Part shown: one piece after another, positions 37,792 to 45,919 of the stretch
Numbering within the stretch: position 1 is the first letter of the stretch
Layout of the letters: each line of letters begins with the position of its first letter
NCBI GenBank assembly: GCA_028532765.1
Contig: JAQQAR010000027.1
Location: 1 to 64,000, forward strand
Direction of reading: 5' to 3'
DNA from: Sphaerochaetaceae bacterium
Lineage (GTDB): Bacteria; Spirochaetota; Spirochaetia; Sphaerochaetales; Sphaerochaetaceae
Length of the DNA: 64,000 nt
Made by a program: the position numbers and the translations under genes
Notes under the pieces: model-generated
What the model saw: the letters and a program-made list of their open reading frames with translations, nothing else
Database searches by the model: none
What the model was told of the DNA's origin: nothing

Positions 37792-38867
37792 GTTTTGCAT
37801 CCCTGATTGCCCACTCCAAGCGGTATGGCTCGGACCCTTCTTACGTATTATTGGGAGGTGGAAACACCTCCTATAAAGAGGGGAATATCCTCTATGTAAA
37901 GGCTAGTGGCCATGCCTTGGGAACCATTGATGAATCTGGGTTTGTCCGGATGGATCTGGGAAAGCTGGATAAGATCTGGGGAAAACAGTACAGCAATGAT
38001 GACGAACAGAGAGAGGATGAAGTCCTCAAGGATATGATGGATTGTCGCCTTGAAGTAGAGACAGCACGGCCTTCTGTTGAGGCCTTGCTCCATGCATTGC
38101 TCCCCTTTCCCTATGTCATCCACCTTCACCCTGCCATGGTGAATGGTCTTACCTGTGCACAGGAAGGAGAGAAGGCTGTTGCCAGACTTTTTCCTGAAGC
38201 GCTCTGGATTGAATTGGTGAAGCCTGGATTCATCCTTGCAGATATTGTTCGCTCCAGGATGGCCGAGCAGAAGAAGGAAACAGGGACCGTCAGCTCCCTG
38301 ATTTTCCTGCAGAACCATGGTATTTTTGCCGGAGGGCAGAGTTTGGAGGAGATTGAAAGCCTCTACAACTCCTTGATGGGAAAAATTTCCTCCCAGTTGG
38401 TAAGAAAGCCTGATTTTTCTCCTCTGGAGGCAGACTCTTCCCGTGTTGAATCAGTCAAGAAAGAGCTTGGGGGTCTTACTAAAGAACCGGTTCTTTTCTC
38501 TTGGAACAAGGAATTTGCGCACTACCTGCAGGATGAGAACCATTTCCAAGCAGTTGCTTCCTCCTTTACCCCTGACCATATTGTCTATGCCGGTTTCAAG
38601 CCACTCTGGGTTGAAGAGGGGCAGGATGTGGTTTCTGCTTTCAAACAGTATGAGGCCGAACATGGGGTAAGTCCAAAGATTGTCTGCGTACAGAACCTAG
38701 GGGTATTCTCCCTGGGAGAGAAGCCGATGCCACTCTTTGTGGATACCGTATCAATTGCAGTATATACCGAGAGTTTTGGAGGACCCCGTTTCATGGATGA
38801 TGCAATGATTGATTTCATCAGAAACTGGGAAGTGGAGAAATATCGGTCTTCAGTTGCATCAAAGTAG
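37788..38867 (+). CDS. rhaD: Rhamnulose-1-phosphate aldolase, aldolase domain only
   Basis: The 359-residue class II aldolase has LLGGGNTSYKE, ASGHALGTI, the zinc-ligand HLHPAMVNGLTC and FLQNHGIFAGG. It resembles the N-terminal half of the bifunctional rhamnulose-1-phosphate aldolase / lactaldehyde dehydrogenase (about 690 residues) and stops after FIRNWEVEKYRSSVA, just where the dehydrogenase half would start. It should cleave rhamnulose-1-phosphate to DHAP and L-lactaldehyde. A separate SDR at 52420 may supply the missing half. Confidence 0.85.
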   Translation: MSFASLIAHSKRYGSDPSYVLLGGGNTSYKEGNILYVKASGHALGTIDESGFVRMDLGKLDKIWGKQYSNDDEQREDEVLKDMMDCRLEVETARPSVEALLHALLPFPYVIHLHPAMVNGLTCAQEGEKAVARLFPEALWIELVKPGFILADIVRSRMAEQKKETGTVSSLIFLQNHGIFAGGQSLEEIESLYNSLMGKISSQLVRKPDFSPLEADSSRVESVKKELGGLTKEPVLFSWNKEFAHYLQDENHFQAVASSFTPDHIVYAGFKPLWVEEGQDVVSAFKQYEAEHGVSPKIVCVQNLGVFSLGEKPMPLFVDTVSIAVYTESFGGPRFMDDAMIDFIRNWEVEKYRSSVASK

Positions 38868-38872
38868 GTAAG

Positions 38873-39826
38873 ATGGCATCACTGCAGGATATAAATAAGC
38901 GTTTTAATGCGGTGATGCCGTTTGTTACACCGATTGGTGTGGTGCTCGGCTTGATACTTGGGCACCGATTGGACTCCTATCGATTTCTTGGAACCTATTT
39001 TTTTGCATTCATTACCTTTGTAGGAGCATTGGGGGTAAGCTATCGTCAGTTTGCCCAGATTGCACGTAGAATGGCCTCTGTGTTGCTTGTGCTCTTCAGT
39101 GCTCATATAGTGCTGCCGGTTTTTGTTGCACTCATTGGACGAGTGGTTTTTCCCACCCAGCCAGATATTGTCACTGGTTTTGTGTTGCTCTCTTCGATTC
39201 CGATCGCGGTCACTGCATTCATATGGTCGACCATTTATGAGGGAGACGCAGCCCTTGCTCTTTCACTCATCATTCTTGATACCTTGCTTTCTCCCATCCT
39301 GACACCTCTGACGATCAGGTTGCTCTCCAATACGACAGTGGCAATTGACCAAGGAGGGATCATGACCAGCTTGCTGGTGATGATCGTCCTTCCATCCCTT
39401 GTGGGGATGTTGGTTACCCAAACCATGCCCAAGGTTGCAAAAGAGGTTGTACTCTATCTCAGCCCAGTTACCAAGCTTCTTCTTATTGTAGTGGTAATAA
39501 TCCATGTAGGGGCTCTCTCTGGTTCTCTCTCCTTTTCCTGGATCTATGTTCCACTCATCCTGATGAACCTCTTTGTCATTGCCTTAGGGTTCCTCCTTGT
39601 CTATGTACTCGGGAGGTATGTCCTGAAGGTGGATCGCCCCAGCCTTGTCAGTATGACGTTCACCGGAGGAATGAGGAATATCAGTGCAGCTTTGGTGCTT
39701 GCTACCACCTATTTTCCTCCTCTTGCTGCCCTTCCTGTCATACTGGGAATCCTCTTCCAGCAGACATTCGTAGGGTTACTGGGAGGAGTGTTGTTTGGAA
39801 ACAGGAGAAATAGTTCTCCTTCTTAA
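38873..39826 (+). CDS. BASS (SBF-like) family transporter
   Basis: The 317-residue protein has about nine to ten membrane helices and the BASS hallmark near the C-terminus (TFTGGMRNISAALVLATTYF). BASS proteins are Na+-coupled transporters of bile acids, pyruvate or other organic acids. It follows the aldolase by 5 bp and is the last gene of the rhaA unit, so export or uptake of lactaldehyde, lactate or a related acid is plausible but unproven. Confidence 0.78.
   Translation: MASLQDINKRFNAVMPFVTPIGVVLGLILGHRLDSYRFLGTYFFAFITFVGALGVSYRQFAQIARRMASVLLVLFSAHIVLPVFVALIGRVVFPTQPDIVTGFVLLSSIPIAVTAFIWSTIYEGDAALALSLIILDTLLSPILTPLTIRLLSNTTVAIDQGGIMTSLLVMIVLPSLVGMLVTQTMPKVAKEVVLYLSPVTKLLLIVVVIIHVGALSGSLSFSWIYVPLILMNLFVIALGFLLVYVLGRYVLKVDRPSLVSMTFTGGMRNISAALVLATTYFPPLAALPVILGILFQQTFVGLLGGVLFGNRRNSSPS
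39803..39820 (+). terminator. Hairpin at the end of the transporter gene
   Basis: AGGAGAA (39803-39809) and TTCTCCT (39814-39820) form a 7-bp stem with loop ATAG, overlapping the stop region. It has no T-run, so it is a weak terminator candidate. Confidence 0.35.
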
Positions 39827-39916
39827 TCTATACTTATAGAGATATTCACGTAAATCGCTTTCTTTGTTTTGTCTTATGACTTTCGATGTATAGAAAATAG
39901 GGTTCCATCTCTGTTT

Positions 39917-39986
39917 CATGATAAAATCGTGCTAAAAAATGACTATTCAGTTATTGCAGATTTTGAAATCGGTGTCACACTATGAG
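39917..39986 (+). promoter_or_regulatory. Promoter of the rhamnose ABC operon with AraC-type half-sites
   Basis: CATGATAAAATCGTGCTA (39917-39934), the second half-site starting GACTATTC at 39941 (21 bp after GATAAA at 39920) and the -10 TATGAG (39981-39986) have exactly the spacing of the rhaA promoter. The -35 position again has no consensus. Confidence 0.72.
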
Positions 39987-40020
39987 TAAAGGAAGTTGTG
40001 ACAGTAGTTTTGCTGTTTGC

Positions 40021-40064
40021 CCTGGTGTTCTGCCAGGTACAGATAGGTTCCGGGTTTTCCCGGA
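40021..40064 (+). other. Two hairpins in the leader of the binding-protein gene
   Basis: CCTGG/CCAGG (40021-40025 / 40033-40037) and TCCGGG/CCCGGA (40049-40054 / 40059-40064, loop TTTT) form consecutive stems 13 nt before AAGGAG. Structured leaders can protect abundant binding-protein mRNAs. No riboswitch class is recognised. Confidence 0.5.
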
Positions 40065-40092
40065 GAAGATTTCTCAAAAGGAGTGTTTTGTT

Positions 40093-41106
40093 ATGAAGAA
40101 AACATTGTTGTTTGTCCTCATCATGACCATGGCCCTTGGTGCAATGTTCGCTCAGGGAACCAAGGAAGCAGCCCCGGCTGGCGAAAAAGAGATTGTCATT
40201 CTCGGAAAGAGTATGGGAAATGGGTTCTTTGATGCAGTATTCAAAGGTAGTGAAGAAGCTGCCGCTGAGCTTGGTGGGATCAAGACGACCTATATGGCAC
40301 CTCCCCAGGCTACTGCAGAGGGACAGATTGAGATCATCGAGACCTTGATCGCACAGAGAGTTGATGGCATTGCCATCAGCGCAAACGATGCAGATGCATT
40401 GATTCCTGTAGCCAAGAAAGCCATGGCAGCCGGTATCAAGGTTATCAGTTATGACTCTGGCATCAACGTAGGTGGACGTATTGTTGACCTTCTGCCCAGT
40501 AACCCTGAACTCATTGGACGCCAGCAGATTCAGCTTGCTGCTGAACTGACTGATTACAAGGGTGATGTTGCTGTCCTTTCCGCTTCTGCTCAGGCTACCA
40601 ACCAGAACCTCTGGATTGAGTGGATGAAAGAAGAAATCAAGGAAGCTGAATATTCCAACATGAAGCTTGTTGAGGTTGTCTATGGTGATGATGCCCCCGA
40701 TAAGAGCTATCGTGAAGCAGTCTCCTTGATGCAGAAATATCCTAACCTGAAGGCTATCATCTGCCCGACCACTGTTGGTCTGCTTGCAACCGCACAGGCT
40801 GTCAAGGACGCTGGAAAGAGTGGCGTTGTTGAAGTCACCGGTCTTGGTCTTCCTTCAGAGATGAAGGGCTACATCCTCGACGGCACCTGCCGCCAGATGG
40901 CACTGTGGAATCCAATTGACCTTGGATACAGTTCCACCTACATCCTTGATGGACTGATTGATGGTACCATCGACGGAGCAACTGGTGAAGAGATTCCTGC
41001 TGGTCGCATGGGCTCAATCAAGGTCGAAGAGAATGGTATTGCCTTCATGAGTACTCCTTATGTATTCAACAAGGACAACATCGAGAAGTTCGCAGAGATC
41101 TATTAA
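40093..41106 (+). CDS. Rhamnose-type CUT2 ABC substrate-binding protein
   Basis: The start at 40093 follows AAGGAG and opens a signal peptide (MKKTLLFVLIMTMALGAMFAQ). The 337-residue product is a type-1 periplasmic binding protein with two lobes (VILGKSMGNGFFDAVFKGSEEAA, VDGIAISANDADALIPVAKKA cited in part as VDGIAISANDAD, VTGLGLPSEMKGYI). With the next three genes it forms a ribose-type importer. The rhaM gene at the operon end and the shared AraC site with rhaA point to L-rhamnose; an AI-2-like ligand is less likely. Confidence 0.87.
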   Translation: MKKTLLFVLIMTMALGAMFAQGTKEAAPAGEKEIVILGKSMGNGFFDAVFKGSEEAAAELGGIKTTYMAPPQATAEGQIEIIETLIAQRVDGIAISANDADALIPVAKKAMAAGIKVISYDSGINVGGRIVDLLPSNPELIGRQQIQLAAELTDYKGDVAVLSASAQATNQNLWIEWMKEEIKEAEYSNMKLVEVVYGDDAPDKSYREAVSLMQKYPNLKAIICPTTVGLLATAQAVKDAGKSGVVEVTGLGLPSEMKGYILDGTCRQMALWNPIDLGYSSTYILDGLIDGTIDGATGEEIPAGRMGSIKVEENGIAFMSTPYVFNKDNIEKFAEIY

Positions 41107-41119
41107 TCGAATCACACCT

Positions 41120-41149
41120 GGCTCCTGCTTCCCTTCGGAAGCGGGAGCC
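41120..41149 (+). other. Strong hairpin between binding-protein and ATPase genes
   Basis: A 13-bp stem (41120-41132 with 41137-41149, one T-G pair, loop CTTC) lies between genes of one operon. Without a T-run it is better read as a 3' stabiliser or partial attenuator that favours the binding protein. Confidence 0.7.
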
Positions 41150-41177
41150 TTTGCATCTGCTTGCATAAGGAGGAACA

Positions 41178-42695
41178 ATGCAACAGGCATTGTTGGAAGT
41201 ACAACACGTAACAAAGGTGTTTCCCGGTATCAGAGCCTTGGATGATGTACATCTCTCCCTACGAAGGGGTGAAGTGCATGCCCTCATTGGAGAGAACGGA
41301 GCAGGAAAGTCCACCTTGGTGAAGATTCTCACCGGAGTCTATATCCCTACCAGTGGAACAATGACCTTTGAGGGGAAAGAAATCTCCTTCAAGAATGCAA
41401 TCGACGCCCAACAGGCAGGGATTGTAGCCATCCATCAGGAAGCATCCATGTTTCCCGAGCTCAGTGTCACAGAGAATATCTATATGGGACACCACCTCAG
41501 GAATCCGAAAACAAAAAAACTCGACTGGAAAACCATGCAGGAGAATACCCAGGCATTGCTCCAGAGGATGCAACTTGATATCAATCCAGATTCCCTGGTC
41601 AAGAATCTCAGTGTTGCACAGCGCCACATGGTGGAAATTGTCAAGGCACTCAGCCTTGATGCAGATCTGGTCATCATGGACGAGCCAACCAGTGCACTTA
41701 CCGGCCGAGAGGTCGATGATCTATTCAGGATAGTCCGTTCCTTGAAGGAAGAGGGCAAGGCAATTCTCTTCATCTCCCATAAGTTTGAAGAGATCTTTGA
41801 AATTTGTGATTACTACACGGTTTTCCGTGACGGACAATATATCGGGGAAGGGAAGGTAGCAGAGAGCAACGAAGATACGATCATTAACATGATGATCGGG
41901 CGCTCAATAGACCAGATGTACCCCCACCATGAACCAAAGATCGGCAAAAAGGTGCTTGAGGTTAAGCACCTCAGTCAGCTTGGTGCCTTCAAGGACATCT
42001 CCTTTGATTTGCATGAAGGGGAGATACTCGGTCTCTTCGGGCTTGTCGGAGCTGGTCGCAGCGAGGTGGTGAGAACCATTTTTGGAATTGACAAGGCCAG
42101 TGAGGGGACGATGCATTTGCTCGGGAAACCCTTCATGCCCAAAGGTGCCATTGACAGTATGCGGAAAGGAATTGCCCTAGTACCTGAAGACCGCCAGAGG
42201 CAGGGTTTGGTGTTGAAAATGAGCTTGACCCATAATATCAGCCTACCGGTGTTGACCAATCTCTGCTGGAAAGGCCTGGTGACCAGAAAGAAGATTGAAA
42301 AGAGCTATGTCCAGGAACATGGTGATCAAATGGAGATAAAATCGGCAGGGTACCATGTCGATGCTGAAACGCTCAGTGGGGGTAACCAGCAGAAGGTCGT
42401 CCTTGCCAAGTGGATTGGGACAAATCCGAAGATTCTCATTCTTGATGAACCTACAAAGGGTATTGATGTAGCAACGAAGGCAGCAGTACACGAATTCGTT
42501 TGTGATATGGCAGACAAGGGTGTTGCCGTTATTTTGATCAGTAGTGAGCTTCCTGAAATCTTGGGAATGTCAGACCGGATCGTCGTGATGCATGAAGGGT
42601 ACCAGACAGCCATTCTTGATGCAGAAGAAGCGACAGCAGAGTCAGTAATGCGGTATGCAATCGCAACTGTACAGATGGAGGCCTCCAATGCCTGA
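41178..42695 (+). CDS. Rhamnose-type CUT2 ABC transporter ATPase
   Basis: The 505-residue protein carries two ABC cassettes, as in RbsA/MglA. The first has GENGAGKSTLV, LSVAQRHMVEI (a variant signature) and IMDEPTSALT. The second has a degenerate P-loop GLVGAGRSEVV, LSGGNQQKVVLA and LDEPTKGIDV. It energises import by the two permeases that follow; its stop overlaps the first of them by 8 bp. The start follows AAGGAGG. Confidence 0.94.
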   Translation: MQQALLEVQHVTKVFPGIRALDDVHLSLRRGEVHALIGENGAGKSTLVKILTGVYIPTSGTMTFEGKEISFKNAIDAQQAGIVAIHQEASMFPELSVTENIYMGHHLRNPKTKKLDWKTMQENTQALLQRMQLDINPDSLVKNLSVAQRHMVEIVKALSLDADLVIMDEPTSALTGREVDDLFRIVRSLKEEGKAILFISHKFEEIFEICDYYTVFRDGQYIGEGKVAESNEDTIINMMIGRSIDQMYPHHEPKIGKKVLEVKHLSQLGAFKDISFDLHEGEILGLFGLVGAGRSEVVRTIFGIDKASEGTMHLLGKPFMPKGAIDSMRKGIALVPEDRQRQGLVLKMSLTHNISLPVLTNLCWKGLVTRKKIEKSYVQEHGDQMEIKSAGYHVDAETLSGGNQQKVVLAKWIGTNPKILILDEPTKGIDVATKAAVHEFVCDMADKGVAVILISSELPEILGMSDRIVVMHEGYQTAILDAEEATAESVMRYAIATVQMEASNA

Positions 42696-43689
42696 CTTAT
42701 CCTTCTCCTCCTTTGTAAAGAAAGCACTGGCCCGTAGGGAGGCAACCCTTACCGTATTGTTGGTGGTGCTCCTGGTGCCGATTTCAGTCCGCTCTCCGCA
42801 GTTTCTTTCTGCGAAGAACATCTCCACCATCCTCAACGACATGGCTATCCTCTCCATTGTCGCCATTGGTGAGTTCTATGTAATCCTCTCAAATGGGATT
42901 GACCTATCGGTAGGTTCCATTATCGCCTTCACCGGTATGGCTACCGGTATGATCAATGAGGCAAATCCTACAGTCAGTCCCTTGCTCCTCTTGCTTGCAG
43001 GAATGGGTATTGGAATGGTAATGGGACTCTTCAATGGTGTATTGGTTGCCTACGGAAAAATCCCCCCGATCATCACCACATTGGGTACGGTGAATATCTA
43101 TCGCGGGCTTACCTTTCTCCTCAGTGGAGGTACGTGGGTTACAGCCCATGAGATGAGTAAATCCTACATAGATTTCCCTCGTAACAGTTTCCTCGGAATT
43201 TCTAACCTTCTCTGGATTGCCATTATTGTCATTGCTGTATTCTATTACTTCAGTAGATATACCCGCATAGGACGAGAAGTCTATGCAATCGGGGGAAACC
43301 CGACAGCAGCAAAGTTTGTAGGAGTGAATGAGAGTAGGGTCAGGGTAGTAGTATTCCTTATCAGTGGAACACTCTGTGGCCTTGCAGGGGCTCTTTGGAC
43401 CGCTCGCTATGCTTCTGCAGTGAATGAGATGGCAACTGGGTTTGAAATGCAGGCAGTAGCAGCCTGTGTACTTGGTGGTGTCAACTTTGCCGGTGGCTCC
43501 GGTGGCATTATCGGGGTGGTCCTGGGGACGCTCTTCCTTGGTGTGGTCACCAATGCGTTGCCGGTTATCTACCTGTCAGTTTTCTGGCAAACATTCGTCC
43601 AAGGCTTGATCATTCTCATCGCATTGACGCTCAACACCATCAGCGACCAGCGAAAGACGAAGAAGCTGCTTGCACAGAGGAGAGGCTAG
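42688..43689 (+). CDS. Rhamnose-type CUT2 ABC permease 1
   Basis: The start at 42688 follows GGAGG and overlaps the ATPase stop. The 333-residue RbsC-like permease has about ten helices and the hallmark segments NGIDLSVGSIIAFTGM, IPPIITTLGTVNIYRGL, AIGGNPTAAKFVG and CVLGGVNFAGGSGGIIGVV (in part). It pairs with the second permease. Confidence 0.93.
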   Translation: MPDLSFSSFVKKALARREATLTVLLVVLLVPISVRSPQFLSAKNISTILNDMAILSIVAIGEFYVILSNGIDLSVGSIIAFTGMATGMINEANPTVSPLLLLLAGMGIGMVMGLFNGVLVAYGKIPPIITTLGTVNIYRGLTFLLSGGTWVTAHEMSKSYIDFPRNSFLGISNLLWIAIIVIAVFYYFSRYTRIGREVYAIGGNPTAAKFVGVNESRVRVVVFLISGTLCGLAGALWTARYASAVNEMATGFEMQAVAACVLGGVNFAGGSGGIIGVVLGTLFLGVVTNALPVIYLSVFWQTFVQGLIILIALTLNTISDQRKTKKLLAQRRG

Positions 43690-43691
43690 GT

Positions 43692-44735
43692 ATGGCTGAA
43701 AAAAGAGATTTGGTAGCAAAATCCCGGCTTATTGATGAGATGTCGCTCAAGAACCGGTTGATTGAATATTTTACCCAGTGGGAAGTTCTGCTCTCCATTA
43801 TTATTGTACTGGTGTTCGTCTTTTTCACTATCAGAACCCCGTACTTCCTTGATTGGTTCAATCTGATGAATGCAACGTTCCAATTCAGTGAGAAGGCAAT
43901 CATGGCCCTTCCGATGATCTTTATCATCATGTGTGGTGACATTGACATCTCGATTGCCTCCATTATTGCTCTTTGTGCATATGCGGTAGGAAATGCTGCA
44001 CAGGCGGGAGCTTCCATTCCTTCCCTGATATTCATTGCCCTGCTTGTTGGCACCCTCGCTGGATTGTTCAACGGGGTGATGATCACCGCCCTCGAAATGC
44101 CGGCCATCGCGGTCACCCTTGCGACACAGTCAGTATTCAGGGGGATTGCAATTGGTTTATTGGGAGATCAGGCACGTACTGAATTCCCAGAAAACTTTGG
44201 GTTCTTTGGTCAGCAATTCATTCCTGGTACCATTATCCCCTTTGAGTTCGTTCTCTACTTGGTCTTGGTATTGCTCTTTGCGTTTGTCTTGCATAAGACA
44301 ACGTATGGAAGAAGATTGTACGCCATCGGGAATAGTGCTGAAGCGGCTCGTTTCTCCGGTATCAAGGTAAAGACCATGAGGATCATCAACTTTACCGTTA
44401 CCGGATTCTTCTGTGGTCTTACCTCCATATTGCTGGCTAGTCGAATTCTCTCTGTCCGCTCAAACATTGCCACCGGATGGGATTTGGAAATCATCACCCT
44501 CGTCGTGCTTGGTGGTGTTGCCATCACCGGGGGCAAGGGGAGTGTGTATGGTGTTTTCATTGGCTCCATGTTGGTCGGTTACTTGAAGTTCGGCATGGGC
44601 TTGTTGAAGTTCAGTGGAACCCTGATGACCATTGTCATTGGATTACTTCTCATCTCTGCGGTCCTCCTTCCCCGATTGCTTGATATGTACAAGGCAAACA
44701 GGAAGCTACGGCTACAGCAAATGAGTAGAAATTAG
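43692..44735 (+). CDS. Rhamnose-type CUT2 ABC permease 2
   Basis: The 347-residue RbsC-like permease has CGDIDISIASIIALCAYAV, ALEMPAIAVTLATQSVFRG, AIGNSAEAARFSG and VVLGGVAITGGKGSVYGVF. It starts 2 bp after permease 1. Two distinct permeases are typical of rhamnose (RhaP/RhaQ) and AI-2 importers, unlike ribose systems with a homodimer. Confidence 0.93.
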   Translation: MAEKRDLVAKSRLIDEMSLKNRLIEYFTQWEVLLSIIIVLVFVFFTIRTPYFLDWFNLMNATFQFSEKAIMALPMIFIIMCGDIDISIASIIALCAYAVGNAAQAGASIPSLIFIALLVGTLAGLFNGVMITALEMPAIAVTLATQSVFRGIAIGLLGDQARTEFPENFGFFGQQFIPGTIIPFEFVLYLVLVLLFAFVLHKTTYGRRLYAIGNSAEAARFSGIKVKTMRIINFTVTGFFCGLTSILLASRILSVRSNIATGWDLEIITLVVLGGVAITGGKGSVYGVFIGSMLVGYLKFGMGLLKFSGTLMTIVIGLLLISAVLLPRLLDMYKANRKLRLQQMSRN

Positions 44736-44745
44736 GAGATCACAT

Positions 44746-45060
44746 ATGATGAGACAGGCATTCGTCATGCAGTTGAAGAAAGGATATGAACAAGAGTACA
44801 AGAAACGTCATGATGAGATTTGGCCGGAGTTGAAGGCGCTTCTCAAGGAAAGTGGGGTTTCTGACTACACCATTTTCCTTGACCGGGACAGTGGTCTCCT
44901 CTTTGCTTTTCAGAAATCAGAAGGAGAATCGGGGAGTCAGGATCTTGGCTCCAATCCCATTGTTCAGAAGTGGTGGGCCTATATGGCTGATATTATGGAC
45001 ACGAACGAAGACAACTCTCCAATCTCTCTTCCTTTGGAGGAAGTCTTTCATATGGATTGA
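44746..45060 (+). CDS. rhaM: L-rhamnose mutarotase
   Basis: The 104-residue protein matches RhaM: Tyr18 and His22 of YKKRHDEIWPEL fall at the E. coli active-site positions, and WWAYMADIM is the C-terminal signature. It interconverts rhamnose anomers before isomerisation. Its place directly after the two permeases is the best evidence that the transporter carries rhamnose. Confidence 0.94.
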   Translation: MMRQAFVMQLKKGYEQEYKKRHDEIWPELKALLKESGVSDYTIFLDRDSGLLFAFQKSEGESGSQDLGSNPIVQKWWAYMADIMDTNEDNSPISLPLEEVFHMD

Positions 45061-45080
45061 CGAATCCCTTTCGAAAACAC

Positions 45081-45143
45081 TTGAAAAGTTAACGATACTG
45101 TAATAGAATCGAAAGCGTAACGAAAGTGATAAGAAAGTAGGAG
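45081..45143 (+). promoter_or_regulatory. DeoR-operon promoter with three phased operator repeats
   Basis: TTGAAA (45081-45086), a 17-bp spacer and TAGAAT (45104-45109) form a strong promoter. GAAAG follows at 45111, 45122 and 45133, an exact 11-bp period (CGAAAGCGTAA, CGAAAGTGATA, AGAAAGTAGGA), covering the RNA start. CGAAAA also occurs at 45072. Direct repeats with helical phasing fit a DeoR-family repressor. Confidence 0.72.
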
Positions 45144-45151
45144 TGTATCAT

Positions 45152-45907
45152 ATGATAGGGCTTTCCCCTCGGGAAAAACACATACTCCAGCTTCTGAAAA
45201 GTGGTGAAGAGTATCCTGTATCCAGGCTCAGTGCAGAGCTTGGAGTTTCTGCGGTTACCATCAGGGGAGATTTACGGGATCTGGATTCCAAAGGACTGGT
45301 TATACGAAGCCATGGCCGGGTCGTGGTTGCCTCCGCCCCCCAAGCAGCCTTTCGTGATGATACTAATACTCCAAAAAAAGACCTAATTGCAAAACTTGCT
45401 GCCACCTTGGTGAAGGATAATGACTTTATCATGATTACCAATGGGTCCACCTGTTCCCTGATTCCCAGACACATATTCGGGAAAAGAAATGTACGGGTGG
45501 TTACCAATTCAACGCTTATACTGCCCTATGCACGGGCAAATACCCAGCTTCAGGTCACGCTGGTTGGTGGTGAGTACCGAAGCGAAGCCGAGGCCCTCGT
45601 CGGGCCTGCTGCCATTTCCCAGATAGAGAACTACCATGTATCCACCACCTTCTTCGGTACAGATGGATTTACCATGGAACATGGACTTACCACCAGCTTG
45701 ATCGAGAATGCACAGGTGGTACAACGTATGTGCGCACAAGCCACACGGCGGGTTTTGTGCGTTGATTCCTCAAAGGTGGGGAATCGTGGGTTTGTGCGGA
45801 TCATGCCGGTAACAGAGATAGATACCATTGTCACAGACAGTGGTTTTCCTGCGGACCTGATCACCCAGCTCGAGGAGCAGGGTGTTGAGGTCCTTATTGC
45901 AAAGTAG
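45152..45907 (+). CDS. DeoR-family regulator of the dehydrogenase/rhaB operon
   Basis: The start at 45152 lies 8 nt after AGGAG; a GTG at 45143 inside that motif is unlikely. The 251-residue protein has the DeoR helix-turn-helix (VSRLSAELGVSAVTIRGDL) and the sugar-phosphate-binding DeoRC domain (FIMITNGSTCSLIPRHI, FFGTDGFTMEHGLTTS, VCVDSSKVGN-like VLCVDSSKVGN). Such proteins repress until a phosphorylated sugar binds. It heads an eight-gene run ending in rhaB, so rhamnulose-1-phosphate or DHAP is a likely ligand. Confidence 0.88.
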   Translation: MIGLSPREKHILQLLKSGEEYPVSRLSAELGVSAVTIRGDLRDLDSKGLVIRSHGRVVVASAPQAAFRDDTNTPKKDLIAKLAATLVKDNDFIMITNGSTCSLIPRHIFGKRNVRVVTNSTLILPYARANTQLQVTLVGGEYRSEAEALVGPAAISQIENYHVSTTFFGTDGFTMEHGLTTSLIENAQVVQRMCAQATRRVLCVDSSKVGNRGFVRIMPVTEIDTIVTDSGFPADLITQLEEQGVEVLIAK

Positions 45908-45919
45908 AGGAGTGAACAC

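Noticed and set aside
40093-44735. AI-2 (Lsr) importer as identity of the two-permease CUT2 system
   Set aside because: No lsrK, lsrF or lsrG is nearby, while rhaM is directly downstream and the promoter shares the AraC site with rhaA.
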